Of a DNA stretch of 64,000 nucleotides, positions 27,126 through 36,982 are shown one piece after another. The stretch is from contig JAUPFV010000003.1 of assembly GCA_036936605.1 (NCBI GenBank), forward strand, positions 104,417,278-104,481,277, read 5' to 3'. Made by a program: the position numbers and the translations under genes. The first letter of the stretch is position 1. Each line of letters starts with the position of its first letter. A model generated the notes under the pieces. It ran no database searches and was not told where the DNA came from. It saw nothing but the letters and a program-made list of their open reading frames with translations. This stretch comes from Limnanthes douglasii subsp. nivea. Lineage: Eukaryota; Streptophyta; Magnoliopsida; Brassicales; Limnanthaceae.

Positions 27126-27311
27126 GGACACGTTAGAAAACACTTGTTCAAGTTTTCTTGGAAGATATCTTGGAAAAGATCCTGTTATTGAGTCCTACCG
27201 GTTCTCTCTCGATACCTCCAGAAACAGTGAATCGCCAAAATTGCCTACCCATGAGGCTCTCCACTCTCTCGGTGATTGTGATTGCACGACTGCTCGATAT
27301 GGAGTCAGTGA

Positions 27312-27775
27312 TGTAGTTGCTCAAGCCCATGACTACATGGCCCTTTTGGACAAACGGAAACAGGCTTTATTTGAGGCCCATATATCAGAATTAGGCAATG
27401 CGACCACTCAAATCGAACGCGTCGAGAAGCCCAATGATTTTCAAAATCATCATGATATGATGAAGTCCATGCCCTAAATTCCATTATTTAAACCCTTGTT
27501 TTGCTGATTTAGTGAATTTTTTACATTTTCCTATTTTTGTTGGATTTTATCAAAATGTTTAACCATCTCCAATCGCTTTGAAATTGGGCTGGACTTTATT
27601 TTATTGCATACGGAGAAAGCTGTAATTTTGGGTTAGGGTGTTGAGCACTTTTATAAAAGGCTCTCAAACCCTAATTTTGCCACAGAATTTGATCAATAAA
27701 AATTGAGATTTTTCTCTTAGTCTCAGAGTCTCTTATATTCTAACCTAGGGTTATGTATATATTTATTTGTTTTGT
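27312..27775 (+). repeat. Left arm of the D inverted repeat
   Basis: Inverted partner of 27860-28332, with moderate divergence (several substitutions and small indels by eye). It includes a 3'-like segment CTCTCAAACCCTAATTTTGC. Confidence 0.8.
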
Positions 27776-27783
27776 TTTCATTT

Positions 27784-27795
27784 GCTCTGATACCA
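27784..27795 (-). other. tRNA-Met-type primer binding site
   Basis: The - strand reads TGGTATCAGAGC, the usual PBS of plant copia and some gypsy elements, complementary to the 3' end of initiator tRNA-Met. It follows the right arm of D directly. Confidence 0.75.
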
Positions 27796-27859
27796 ATATA
27801 ATATGGTAGCGACTGGTTTCGAAACACAGTCTTCGATTATAGAAATCAAGAAGAAGGAT

Positions 27860-28332
27860 ACAAAACAAATAGATATATACCTAACCCTAGGTCAGAATAT
27901 AAGGGACTCGGAGACTAAGAGAAAAATCTCAATTTTTATTCATCAAAGTCTGTGGCAAAACTAGGGTTTGAGAGCCTTTTATAAAAGTGCTCGAAACCCT
28001 AGCCTAAAATTACAGTTTTCTCCTTATGCAATGATATAAAGTCCAGCCCAATTTCAAAGCGATTGGAGCTGGTTAAGTATTTTAATAAAATCCAACAAAA
28101 ATAGGAAAATGCAAAATATTTACTAAAACAGCAAAATGAGGGTTTAAACGATGGAATTTAAGGTCTAGACTTCATCACAAAGTGATGCTTTCGGAAATCG
28201 TTGGGCTTCTCGACGCGTTCGATTTGCGTGGTCACATCGTCTAATTCTGATATTTGGACCCCAAATAAAGCTCGTTTCTGTTTGTCCAAAATGGTCATGT
28301 AGTCATGGGCTTGAGCAACTACATTAGTCAGC
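27860..28332 (-). repeat. Right arm of the D inverted repeat (LTR-like)
   Basis: Reverse-complement partner of 27312-27775. On the - strand it continues to the PBS at 27795, so this arm is the better candidate for a true LTR end. Confidence 0.8.
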
Positions 28333-28537
28333 CTGCTTGATGATAGCACTACCACTGTTCAAATCGACTCTAAAACCAAGATAGGAATCCCTCTGTGAGT
28401 GATGTAACATCTCGAATATGAATGATGGCCATTCTGTTAGGCCAACCATGTCAAGTCTGTACGGAAGTAACCCTCCCATATACTAGTTTTTATAATTTAT
28501 TTCCTTACTTGTGCTTTACCTTTTGATATTATTATAA

Positions 28538-29240
28538 GTATCTATGCTTGGAATGTAAGGGATCTAAACGAACCTATAAGATAAAAATACATTCGCATCT
28601 ATGTTTTCTCAAATAGTACTACTGCTATTTGTATTCTGGAAACTAAAGTAAACTTCGAAAACGTTGAGCTTATTATGAAATTATTGCTGCCTTTGTGGCA
28701 TTTTAAGACCAACCATGACCACCATAATTATGGTAGAGTTTATATTGCTTGAAACCCCATCGTCTATAATATCACCATTGATCACGTCTCCCCCCAACTC
28801 ATGGCTTGTAGCCTTAATTATATTGCAAAAAACCAAACCTTCCACCTAACGACGTCTTGGATTTTAACGAGCCTTCTGATCACCAACTGCTTCGGGACGA
28901 CATCATTCGAATTTCTAGGGCCAAATCTAACAACCTTTGGATTATCCTGGGAAATTTCAATGCTATCCGCAACCCTCAGGAGTGTTCTAACAACACTGGC
29001 CGCTGGAACAAATCTATCACTTCCTTCAATAACTGTTGTCACTCCAGTTGTCTTAATGACCTTAGATCCACAGGTTTCCAATACTCCTGGTCCAACAAGT
29101 AAGCCGACAACACCATTTCCTCTAATATTGATAGAACCCTCAATAATTACCCTTAGGATGATGTTTTCCCCAACGTTTTTGCTCACGTTGACCTCCCTAC
29201 ATATCCGATCACACTCTCATTACCCTCTACCTTACCACCT
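28538..29240 (+). pseudogene. LINE endonuclease domain remnant (+ strand LINE)
   Basis: Blocks in changing frames read IYAWNVRDLNEP, CILETKVNFE, then (28857 onwards) NNLWIILGNFNAIRNPQE, LNDLRSTGFQYSWSNK and NIDRTLNN. These match the W-N-x-RGL, LETK, GDFN-x-E, G-x-TWSN and DR-x-N motifs of plant LINE endonucleases. GDFN is now GNFN. Frameshifts and stops make it inactive. Confidence 0.75.
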
Positions 29241-29822
29241 CTTTCTTCCTAGTGTTAAGTCATTTTATTACTTCAACATGTGGCGATCCCACCCCAGCTT
29301 CACTAACTTGGTTAGGGATAACTGGGCTGATCCGTACCCAGGTAACCCGATGGCCATTACCTGCTGCAAGCTTTCCCGCATGACGAACTCGCTCTCCTAT
29401 TTAAACAAGCACAAATTTAGCAATATTTATATTAGAGTAGAGCAGACCCAATCTACCCTTCTCCAGACCCACTTAAACTTAGCCAACAACCCTTTTGCAG
29501 CTCTCTTATCACCCAAGAGAGCGAAGCCTCAGAGTCATATATCTTCTATAGTCGAGCTGAGGAATCCTTCTTCAAGCAAAAGTTGTAGGAAACCTGGCTG
29601 AAGCTTGGTGATCATAACTTAAAGTTCTTTCATAACAGCATCAGAGTCAGAAAGGCAAGAAAAAAAAATCATGGTCATTACCAACGTTGAAGGATCCACG
29701 ATATCCATCTTTAAAGAAGTTTCAAATTGTTTTACCAACCATTTTTCTAACCTCATTGGTTCAAACAGTTCCCTCAACTACCTAGGCCGAAGTAGAATTA
29801 GAACCCTTATCACCTCCAAAAT

Positions 29823-29838
29823 CCCCCCCCCCCCCCCC
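29823..29838 (+). repeat. (C)16 homopolymer in the LINE RT
   Basis: Sixteen consecutive C residues in the frame that reads IPPPPPFD. A likely site of length slippage. Confidence 0.95.
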
Positions 29839-30422
29839 TTCGACAAAGCTAATATGACCAGGCATATCCTTGATGACAAAATCAAAGAGGATCTTTTTGA
29901 CATTGATAGTAACAAAGACCTGAGCTTAGATGGCTTCAGCGTGGGGTTTTTCAAACCCCGTTGGCCCGTTATTAGCGAGGACTTCTGTAAAGCGGTCTAA
30001 CATTTTTCCACCATGGGACAAAAGAACCTCCATGGAACAATACCCTCATCACCCTGATACCAAAAGTCGAATCCCCCACATCTTCAACCGATTTAGGTGG
30101 ATTGCCTACGACAATGTGATCTATAAGGTTATTTCCAATATTTTAGCCACTAGAATCAAGTCGACCCTCCCTTCCATGATCGACCCATCCCAATCTGCGT
30201 TTGTGCCCGACCATAGTATCTTGGATTTTATTTTACTTACCCAATACCTAATGCATAGTTACCATACTAAAGGAAAAGACCCTAGATGTACCCTTAAAAT
30301 TAAACTCATAAAGGCTTTCGATATTGTCCATTGGCGTCTCCTTCTGGATGTTCTCTATGTTATAAAATTTCCCATCAAAATGATCAGTTGTATTCTCTAG
30401 TGGATCTCCACCCCATCATATG

Positions 30423-30423
<1 letters not shown>

Positions 30424-30470
<47 letters not shown>
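30424..30470. repeat. (AT)n microsatellite in the LINE RT
   Basis: About 47 bp of AT dinucleotide, inserted or expanded within the reverse transcriptase remnant. Confidence 0.97.
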
Positions 30471-30474
<4 letters not shown>

Positions 30475-30999
30475 GATACTATCTCTGGGGTCCTTTAAAG
30501 GTAAAAGAACCTTCGTCCAATAGATAATTTCTCCTCGTACTTGTTTGTCATTGTTATGCAGGTCCTCTCATGCATCCTCCATGAAAAGAGCCATGATCTA
30601 TCATTCAGATTTCTCTGGATATGTCTTAAGCTCAAGATCATAAACCTCTGTTTCAAAGATGACCTTATGATCTTTTGTTGTGACAACCTCGCCTTTATCA
30701 AACTCATCAAGAAGATTTCAAACAAAATTTCCTTGTTATCCGACCTCTTCTTCAAGCCTTGCAAGAGCCACATCTTCATTTCAGGTATCTCGGAGACTGT
30801 CGTCATTGCATTTTTGACTTACTTAGATTTTGTATGGGTATCCTACCCATCAAATACTCTGGTGTTTCGCTCATCTCTACCAAATTATCTTATAACGATT
30901 GTAGACCACTCTTTCTCAAGATTATCCAATCATTTCAAATCTTAGACCTCTAAAAACCTCTCTTATACTGAGCGTTTTCAACTACTAAAATCGGTCATA

Positions 31000-31490
31000 T
31001 TTGCAAGCCATAAATAATAAACTCCCCCAACTATTCAAAAGATTCATTCAGTCGGGCCCTAAGATGAATATATACGGTACTAAGGTAGCTTGGGATAAAA
31101 TCACTTTGCCATCCGATGAGGGAAGCCTTAGAATCCTAAACTGCAAAATTTGGAATCATGCGGCCGCGCTTAAGAGTTTCCGGTCTATCCTAATGAAAAA
31201 CCACGAGTCAATCTAGATTAAATGGATTTTATCTGAAACGATAAAAGATAAAAGATAATGCCTTTGGACCCTCCAACGGTCTCTTCCTCTAACTGGGGAT
31301 GGAGAAAGACCCTCAAGCTCTGCTGCATGGCCGATAGCCGCTATAAAGTCTTCATTGGCAATGACTATGCTACTTCTATTTGGCACGACCTCTGGTTATT
31401 CACCAACTCCATTTTAACTATTATATCCCCAACAACATTCGGTATGCCCATTTGCACGGAAAAAAGGTCTCTAACATGATTCATAATGGG
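31000..31490 (+). pseudogene. LINE C-terminal region (zf-RVT-like) remnant
   Basis: Fragments read VAWDKITLPSDEGSLRIL, KIWNHAAALKS, then FIGNDYATSIWHDLW and KVSNMIHNG. They match the W-x-K-V-PK-x-EGGLGL, NxAxLxK, GNGxxxxFWxDxW and VSxLIxxG blocks that follow RT in plant LINEs. Similarity ends near 31490, where element C sequence begins. Confidence 0.65.
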
Positions 31491-31556
31491 TCATAAAATT
31501 GAACAGAACGTGAGTGAAAAAATCAATTCCCGGTTCATAAGGTAAATTAGTTGGTG

Positions 31557-31561
31557 ATTTC
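31557..31561 (+). repeat. Left target duplication of element A (imperfect)
   Basis: ATTTC before the left LTR against ACTTC (42992-42996) after the right LTR, four of five bases identical. Confidence 0.5.
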
Positions 31562-31948
31562 TGGTGTGGTTTATTTTCGGCTGAGGGTAATTTTGTCTAG
31601 AGTTTTGTGGTGTCTCAAGGGTATTTAATGTTTGGATAGATTGTAGTGAGAGACTTGAGCTGCCTGGTTGTATTAAATGTTCATTACCCTTATTAATGAA
31701 AGTGGTTGGGTATTTATACCCTTAATTGTGGGCCACATGGGCTTTCGGGTCAACTTATGAATTCGGGTCGAGTTCAATGACCCATTAATCTTTAAGCAAG
31801 TAAGTAATTAGCTTAGTCATGAAGATATTTAGATTTTAATACATTTAGTTCTCATTTAGTCCTGTTCGGATGGTTCAGTGGGTGACTTTTGTCCAAATTG
31901 CCCCTGTCCGGTTCCCTCAGTGACTGGTGAGAAAATCCGGACTCATCA
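31562..31948 (-). repeat. 3' LTR of element A
   Basis: 387 bp. On the + strand it begins TGGTGTGGTTTATTTTC and ends GGACTCATCA. It contains the near-palindromic TATA segment at 31708-31721. Confidence 0.92.
31708..31721 (-). promoter_or_regulatory. LTR TATA box, near-palindromic
   Basis: GGGTATTTATACCC on the + strand reads GGGTATAAATACCC on the - strand, the likely core promoter of the element (the equivalent in the 5' LTR is 42751-42764). Its symmetry would also allow initiation towards the antisense gene. That is an inference. Confidence 0.55.
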
Positions 31949-31965
31949 GTAGCCCTTTTTTTAGG
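31949..31965 (-). other. Polypurine tract of element A
   Basis: The - strand reads CCTAAAAAAAGGGCTAC directly before the 3' LTR. The same tract (CCTAAAAAAGGGGCTAC) precedes the 3' LTR of element B at 43795-43811. Confidence 0.7.
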
Positions 31966-32282
31966 TTATGTTCGAAAGCCTTTGACAAGACCTAAAAAAC
32001 AGTTCAAGTGTACACATAACTATGTCCGGACATTTCGAAATGTGTAACGAATTTATCCGGACTGATTGAAAACCCTTAGAAGCTGAACGGTTTTGCCAGA
32101 GATAGTGGGACACATGTCCTTCTCTGATTCGCCTCACCAGCCGTTTTCCTCCTAGAAAGGCGCTTCCACTTGCTTCGAAAAGTAACCTCTTAATTAATGT
32201 TGGTGACATCAACGCCGTCTTTAATCATTACACCTATATTTTCGTATTCTCCTAGGTATCAAAGCATCATTTGTTCTTTTAG

Positions 32283-32290
32283 TATAAATT
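32283..32290 (+). promoter_or_regulatory. TATA box of the antisense gene in element A
   Basis: TATAAATT lies 104 bp before the aORF ATG. Element B has TATAAATTA 105 bp before the equivalent ATG, although the surrounding leader has diverged. Outside the LTR. Confidence 0.6.
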
Positions 32291-32386
32291 AGTCCACTTT
32301 TCACTGTTTTATCATCTTCATTACCTCTACTCTGTTAATCTTCAAAGCTTTTACCTCTCAAAAAACCCTTCTTTTGTTGTGAGTTT

Positions 32387-35349
32387 ATGTTCACAGCAAG
32401 AAACGCCCTAGTAAGAGGTGGGTGGCTCAACTTGTCGGAGTTAGAAAAAGCTCAAAAAGTCGAACGAGAAAAGTGCATTGCTGCAGGCCTCCCTGTTTCT
32501 CATGTTGACAAGCCTGATACACCAAGCTCGGAGCCTGATCGGGGTTCATCTTCTGCCAAAAGTTCTAAACCCAAAAGGTTATTCCAGTCCATCCTCTCTC
32601 CAATCGCTTTAGGCTCATCGGTTCAAGAATTAGAGCCCGTCGTTGAACCAGAACAGGCAGTTACAAGCCTTAGGAAACCTTCCCCATTCATTGCTATGGG
32701 ATCAGACGCCGATATTTCCCCGGAGAAGCTAGTAGATCGACGAAGGGGTCGTTTGGTGAAAGGGCAGGCTGCTACTGCACAGCCTAAACCTCCAAAATCC
32801 ACGCCTTCTAAATCTGGGGCTAAGAGTAAGACTACAGGGTCAGAAGCACCCATTAAAATTCCTAAGGACAAGTTGTCCGATCCGGAGGCAACCAGTTCAA
32901 GCCTTCGGAAAGAGACCTCCGGATCTGAGCCCCAACCAGATTCCAGATCACAAGAGAAAAGTAACGCTCAACCATCCGGAGGACCTAGCGAGCCAACCAC
33001 CAGCTCTTCTCTTCAAAAAACAATCGATAATCCATCCAGGGTAATGGAGGATGTAATGGAGGATAGTATCGAAGAAGCCCCCTTTGAGAGCGACGTATCC
33101 TGGCAAACAAGTGAGGCTGCTGCTAAAAAAAACAAGGGCAAGGAGAAGCTATGCTTAAAACAATCGGATCTGCCGGAGTGCCTTGTGGGAAAAGTGGGAC
33201 CTTGCTTCCACAAAGTAAGTGTAAGGTACCTGCTGGCTATGCAGAAGATTAATTATGCTTTTATCCATACAGCCGAACTGGGCCGGATGCGGACAAAGTG
33301 GGGGATCCTTGAAAATGTCAAAGTGAGGATACCGGTGGACCCGGAGACACTGATGGATTACAAGCTGAGTGAGATAGTCTTCTTCACTGAGCTATTCAAC
33401 CGGGGGCTTAGGCTTCCCTTAGATCCGGAGATCGTTAGGTACTTCAATCTCGTAAAGCTTTGCCCAAGCCAATTGAGCCCCAATGCCTGGTATACGCTTA
33501 TGGCCTATATTATGGCCTCCAAGCTCTCCCAAATCCCTCTTCCGATGGAGCAGTTTTCCGCAGTGGCAAGCCTTTGTAGGAACCATCACATTCCCTTCTA
33601 TCATTTTAACATGGGCGATAATTATAAGGCGGTGGATGATTTACTTGAGTCGGAGAAGAGGTGGAAGACTCAATTTCTGTTCATCAGTGGTGCTCGGGAG
33701 AATGGGAAGAAAATTAAAATTGGTGTCAACCCAAGCATGCTTACCAACAGATGGCGAAACGATGGTAAAAATCTCACTACACACTTCTACTTTTACTTAT
33801 GCCAATTGTTTTTATCTAACTCCTCTTCTTTTGTTTTTTGGTAGTGCTACCCAAGGATTTCAATGATTACTTAGAGGCTGGGCAGACTACTTGTGCCAAG
33901 CTAAATGCTTGGATTGCTGAGAAATGGGTAAACCGCTTCCAAAACTGTTTTACCAGAGGCAATTTAACAAGATCCTATCTTTTGAATACAACTGACCGGA
34001 GGGACTTATCTTGGGAGGAATTAACCACTCCACCCCTCTGGGAGTGATTCTCCAGAAGACAGAGGGAAAAGATGGGAAATTGGTCTCGCTGGGCAGAGCT
34101 AAAGCCCCAAGCAAAATGAAGGGCAAGAAAGCTAAGGCCAAGAAAAGTATGGTTGAGGCCAATCCTACCGAGGTGGAAGAAGCTGTCCCAACAAACCCAG
34201 AGGGACAAGATCAAGGGCAGATTGATGTTGCCTTACTGCAAGTGGTGGAACACGAAAGCACCAAGGAAGTAGCTGAGTCTCCAAAACCCCAAAAGGCTCC
34301 CAAAAAGGACAGAAAAAGGGGAGTAGAAGGTGGAGACAGGGATGCCAAGAAAAAGAAAACCTCCAAGGGAGATGAAGTTTCTCTCCGGGCTCCGGAGTCT
34401 CTACCTCTAGTTGACCCAGCTGATCCTACTCAAGCAGAAGAAATTCCAAGTGACTTTCACACCGGAGAGGGTGCCGGAGGGGATATCAACATTGATGGTG
34501 TCGACATCACAGGGCTTTAAGGGATTGGTCTTTACTTTGAAGAATTTGCCAAGGATGACTTTACCGGACCCTACCTCCCCCCAAGCTCTTCGAACATCGT
34601 CACCTTCAATGGTAAGTCATTTTCTGTTTCGAGTGAGAGAGACATCATCACCCACTCCTTATTAAGCAATGTTCAACCAGTGCTTATCTTAGAGAAGCAA
34701 GTGCGCAATTAGTCAGCCATCATCAATACCCTCAACTCTGATAAAGAGAAACTATCTAGTGACCTCCTCACTACCAATCAAAATGTCGAGGCATTGAAGA
34801 AAGAAAATGAGGAGTTGAAGAAAAGTCAGGAGGACTTGGCCATCAAGTTGGCCAATTCGGAGGGAGTTATCAAAGAACTCTAATTGAAGCAGTCTGATCT
34901 GGAGAGAAACCTCTCTTCTTCAAAAGAGGAGGTGAAGGCTAGGGACATCATCATTCAGACCTTAACCAATGACAAGATTTCGTTTGAAAACACTGTGTCC
35001 AAGGCTGAACAAGAAAAAGTCGACTTGTTAAGGGAGCAAGAGAAAACAATCCAAGCTAGGATTGATGCTTATACCAACGAGGTGATAGATTCTCAAGAGG
35101 AGAGATATGCCGAAGTCAAGTCGGATATGGTCTTGCCGAAGGACACTGGGAGATTTATGGAAGTTTGTAGAGTATGAAGACCTCCCGTTCCATACGATGG
35201 CTGATGGTAACAAGCATGACTACTTCAGTGGTTGGGATGACACAACCGATGAAGAGGAAAAGACTGGGGAGAGTCCGGATGAAGAAAATGATGATCCAAA
35301 GAAGAAGAAGCCAAGTGAGGCTGAGCCATCTAAGAAAGCTCAGTCTTAA
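32387..35349 (+). pseudogene. aORF of element A: spliced antisense gene, exon 1 intact, exon 2 broken
   Basis: Exon 1 (32387-33764, 459 codons plus one base) is open from MFTARNALVRGGW. Residues 1-250 are Ser/Pro/Lys-rich low complexity. Residues about 260-455 form a globular domain (VRYLLAMQKINYAFI, HTAELGRMRTKWGI, KVRIPVDPETLM, LCPSQLSPNAWYTLMAYI, KAVDDLLESEKRW). From memory this resembles the plant family called putative gypsy-type transposon (PF04195). A phase-1 intron (33765-33844) joins to VLPKDFNDY. Exon 2 has a frameshift near 34040, stops near 34520, 34712 and 34880, and a shift near 35130. Its pieces still show a Lys-rich segment, a coiled coil (EELKKSQEDL, LREQEKTIQARI) and an acidic/lysine tail ending SKKAQS. 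It lies opposite to pol and convergent with it. The function is unknown. It is not needed for the standard pol enzymes. Confidence 0.75.
33765..33844 (+). other. 80-bp phase-1 intron in the aORF of element A
   Basis: GTAAAAATC...TTTTTGGTAG. Removing it joins GAT-G to TG-CTA-CCC and reads D-V-L-P-K-D-F-N-D-Y. Element B has an 81-bp intron at the same codon and phase. Confidence 0.75.
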
Positions 35350-35386
35350 AGTATCAACTATCTTTTTAATTTTCTGTGTTTGAACC

Positions 35387-35485
35387 AAAGTCCTTGGATG
35401 GCCAAGGAATTTTTTGTAACCATGTCCGGCCCTTGTCCGGATAAACCTGTCTATTTTGAGAATTCAAAGTCCTTGGATGACCAAG
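35387..35485. terminator. Paired CCTTGG/CCAAGG elements after the aORF (element A)
   Basis: AAAGTCCTTGGATGGCCAAG (35387-35406) and a second copy CAAAGTCCTTGGATGACCAAG (35465-35485) follow the aORF stop. Each contains an inverted repeat, CCTTGG/CCAAGG. Element B keeps both at the same spacing. A role in 3' end formation is only a guess. Confidence 0.35.
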
Positions 35486-35756
35486 ACAATTCGTACATTT
35501 TAATGGGTAGTTTCATTTTACACAACTCTTGCATTGTTTCATAGTGTTTAAACTTTGGTGGCTAATGTTTAAACAACCCTTGGTTATTTTACAAGTATTT
35601 TAAAGTGAGAGTGTTTAAATGTTCCGACGACAAATGTTTAAGTAGTCATCACTCACCAATTCAATCCGGTCTTCCATAAAATATTTCAAAGAAAACTATT
35701 AACTGTAACACTCCGAATTTTTCAAGAAGGTATCATATTTTATAAAAAAGACCAGA

Positions 35757-35800
35757 CACCTCATTAAAACCTCCCCAAGCCACCAGGGAGGAAAGAGTAT
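35757..35800 (-). other. Conserved post-pol motif, element A copy
   Basis: In pol sense: ACTCTTTCCTCCCTGGTGGC, then GGGGAGGTTTTAATGAGGTG. It lies between the integrase stop and the convergent 3' end of the aORF. Confidence 0.7.
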
Positions 35801-35851
35801 GCCCCCAAATATTTACATGAACTTTTAAACAAGTAAATATTTACATAGTTT

Positions 35852-36982
35852 TTATTCCAAGTTCAACCGGAAGTGCTCAATGTTCCAGGGGTGATTCAAA
35901 ATCCTTCCATCTTTATCTTGGAGCTGGTATGTTCCAGGCTTAAGCTTTTCACTAACCACATAAGGTCCTTCCCAAGTTGGAGCTAACTTACCGAACTGCT
36001 TTTCCTTAGTATGTAGAAAGACTTTTCTTAATACCTTATCCCCTGGTTGAAAATCCCTTCTCTTAATTTTAGAAGCAAACCTGCTTCTCATCAAACCTTG
36101 ATAGTGTGTGGCTCTAAGGTGAGCCTTAACTCTTCTTTCTTCCATTAAGTCAAGTTGGCCTCTGACTGCCACTTCGTTAGCGCGTTCGGAAAAATTATGA
36201 ACTCGAAATGAAGGAAGAGTAGCCTCTATGGTAGCTATGGCACCCATCCCATATACTAAGGCAAAGGGAGACTCTTGTGCTGCAGCCCCGGGAGTGGTCC
36301 GGTAAGCCCACAAGACTTCTTGTAAATAACTTGGCCATTTTCCAGCAGCTCCCTCTAAATTCTTTTTTAGACCGGATAGTATTTTCCTGTTAGCCACTTC
36401 AACTTGACCGTTTTCCTGTGGGTGGAAAGGAGAAGAGAAGCAGTGTTGAATGCATCTAGAGGCACATAAAGTCTCTATTTCCTTGTTGTCAAATTGTGGC
36501 CCATTGTCTGTAGTTATTTTCTGTGGAACTCCGAATCTGCAACAAATGTTAGACATGATGAATTTAATAACAGCTTTCGAGGTAGTTCCTGCCAATGGGG
36601 ATGCTTCGATCCACTTCGAAAAGTAATCAATGGCAACAATTATAGTCCTGCACCCCCCGAACGCCATGGGTAGAGGTCCCACTAAATCCAGCCCCCATCA
36701 AGCAAAAGGTATTGGCTCAGAAATTGACTCCAAAGGGACAGCTGGGGTATGAATTTCATTACTATATCGTTGGCATGGATCACAGTTTTTTACAAACTCC
36801 TTGGCATCTTGCATTATGGAGGGCCAATAGTACCCAGCTAACAAAACTCTTCTAGTTAGAGCCCTGAATCCACAGTGTGCTGATCCCTCACCATCATGTA
36901 ATTCGGAGAGCACTATTTGAGACTCATCGACCCCCAAACACCGTAAGAGGGGTTTACTATAAGATTTTTTTATAAAGAACAT
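35852..36982 (-). pseudogene. Integrase of element A, one or more breaks
   Basis: The zinc finger comes first (H-x-GEGSAHCGFRAL, CDPCQRYSNEIH), then the core with the catalytic residues in DLVGPL, TTDNGPQF and HPQENGQVE, then the C-terminal domain (KRRDFQPGDKVLRKVFLHTK, LAPTWEGPYVV) and the end NIEHFRLNLE. It is the same length and layout as the open 417-codon integrase of element B. A TGA replaces the Arg codon before the GLDLVGPL block (near 36690), and a frame change separates it from RNase H. Integrase inserts element cDNA into the genome. Confidence 0.85.

Larger units (their letters stand above)
27130..28385. mobile_element. Structure D: two inverted LTR-like copies around a PBS
   Basis: The left arm 27312-27775 and the right arm 27860-28332 are inverted copies about 465-475 bp long. 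Each encodes the same peptide fragment (VAQAHDYM, then IERVEKPNDF) on opposite strands and carries the same A-rich tail (AATAAAAATTGAGATTTTTC). Between them, on the - strand, TTGGTATCAGAGC (27784-27796) is the classic initiator-Met-tRNA primer binding site. The arrangement is therefore LTR(-), PBS(-), then an inverted partial LTR. It interrupts the + strand LINE. A transcript would fold into a long hairpin. An autointegration product or an inverted double insertion would both explain it. The exact ends and target duplication were not found. Confidence 0.65.
29600..30945 (+). pseudogene. LINE reverse transcriptase remnant (+ strand LINE)
   Basis: Blocks in order: LSLDGFSVGFFKPRWPVISE (the PGPDGF...FFK-W segment), NVIYKVISNILATRIKSTLP with QSAFVPDHSI, then LKIKLIKAFDIVHWRLLLDV. 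After an (AT)n insertion come LSFRFLWICLKLKIINLCFK and DDLMIFC. The catalytic F-A-D-D box is F-K-D-D here. A later fragment (YLDFVWVSYPSNTLVF) matches the GxLPxxYLGVPL block. The frames shift at least four times. Confidence 0.78.
23830..31490 (+). mobile_element. Plant LINE (L1-type) with DUF4283 ORF1 and EN-RT ORF2, interrupted
   Basis: The composition becomes distinctly C-rich near 23.8 kb and stays so to about 31.5 kb, unlike the AT-rich surroundings. ORF1 (DUF4283 plus CCHC) ends near 27125. ORF2 shows endonuclease from 28538, reverse transcriptase 29600-30950 and a zf-RVT-like end to about 31490. Structure D (27130-28385) separates the two ORFs. Stops and frameshifts are frequent. No poly(A) tail is seen, because the 3' end runs directly into element C near 31490. 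The 5' limit is a guess from composition. Confidence 0.72.

Noticed and set aside
28801..29601. 266-codon + strand frame as a single protein
   Set aside because: The LINE endonuclease blocks lie mostly in a different frame (from 28857). This frame is a shadow kept open by C-rich composition.
31480..31561. This stretch being only LINE sequence
   Set aside because: LINE similarity fits up to about 31490. The following bases fit the gypsy RT LNRACPKDS-to-KLVDS coding block better, and the near-match of the flanks of A supports this. It remains uncertain.
32387..33764. A cut-and-paste transposase
   Set aside because: The name of the resembling family (putative gypsy-type transposon) is historical. 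I see no DDE catalytic pattern in the domain.
32387..35349. Host gene captured between LTRs
   Set aside because: The same protein occurs at the same place and in the same antisense orientation in B, and in traces in C and F, so it belongs to the elements.
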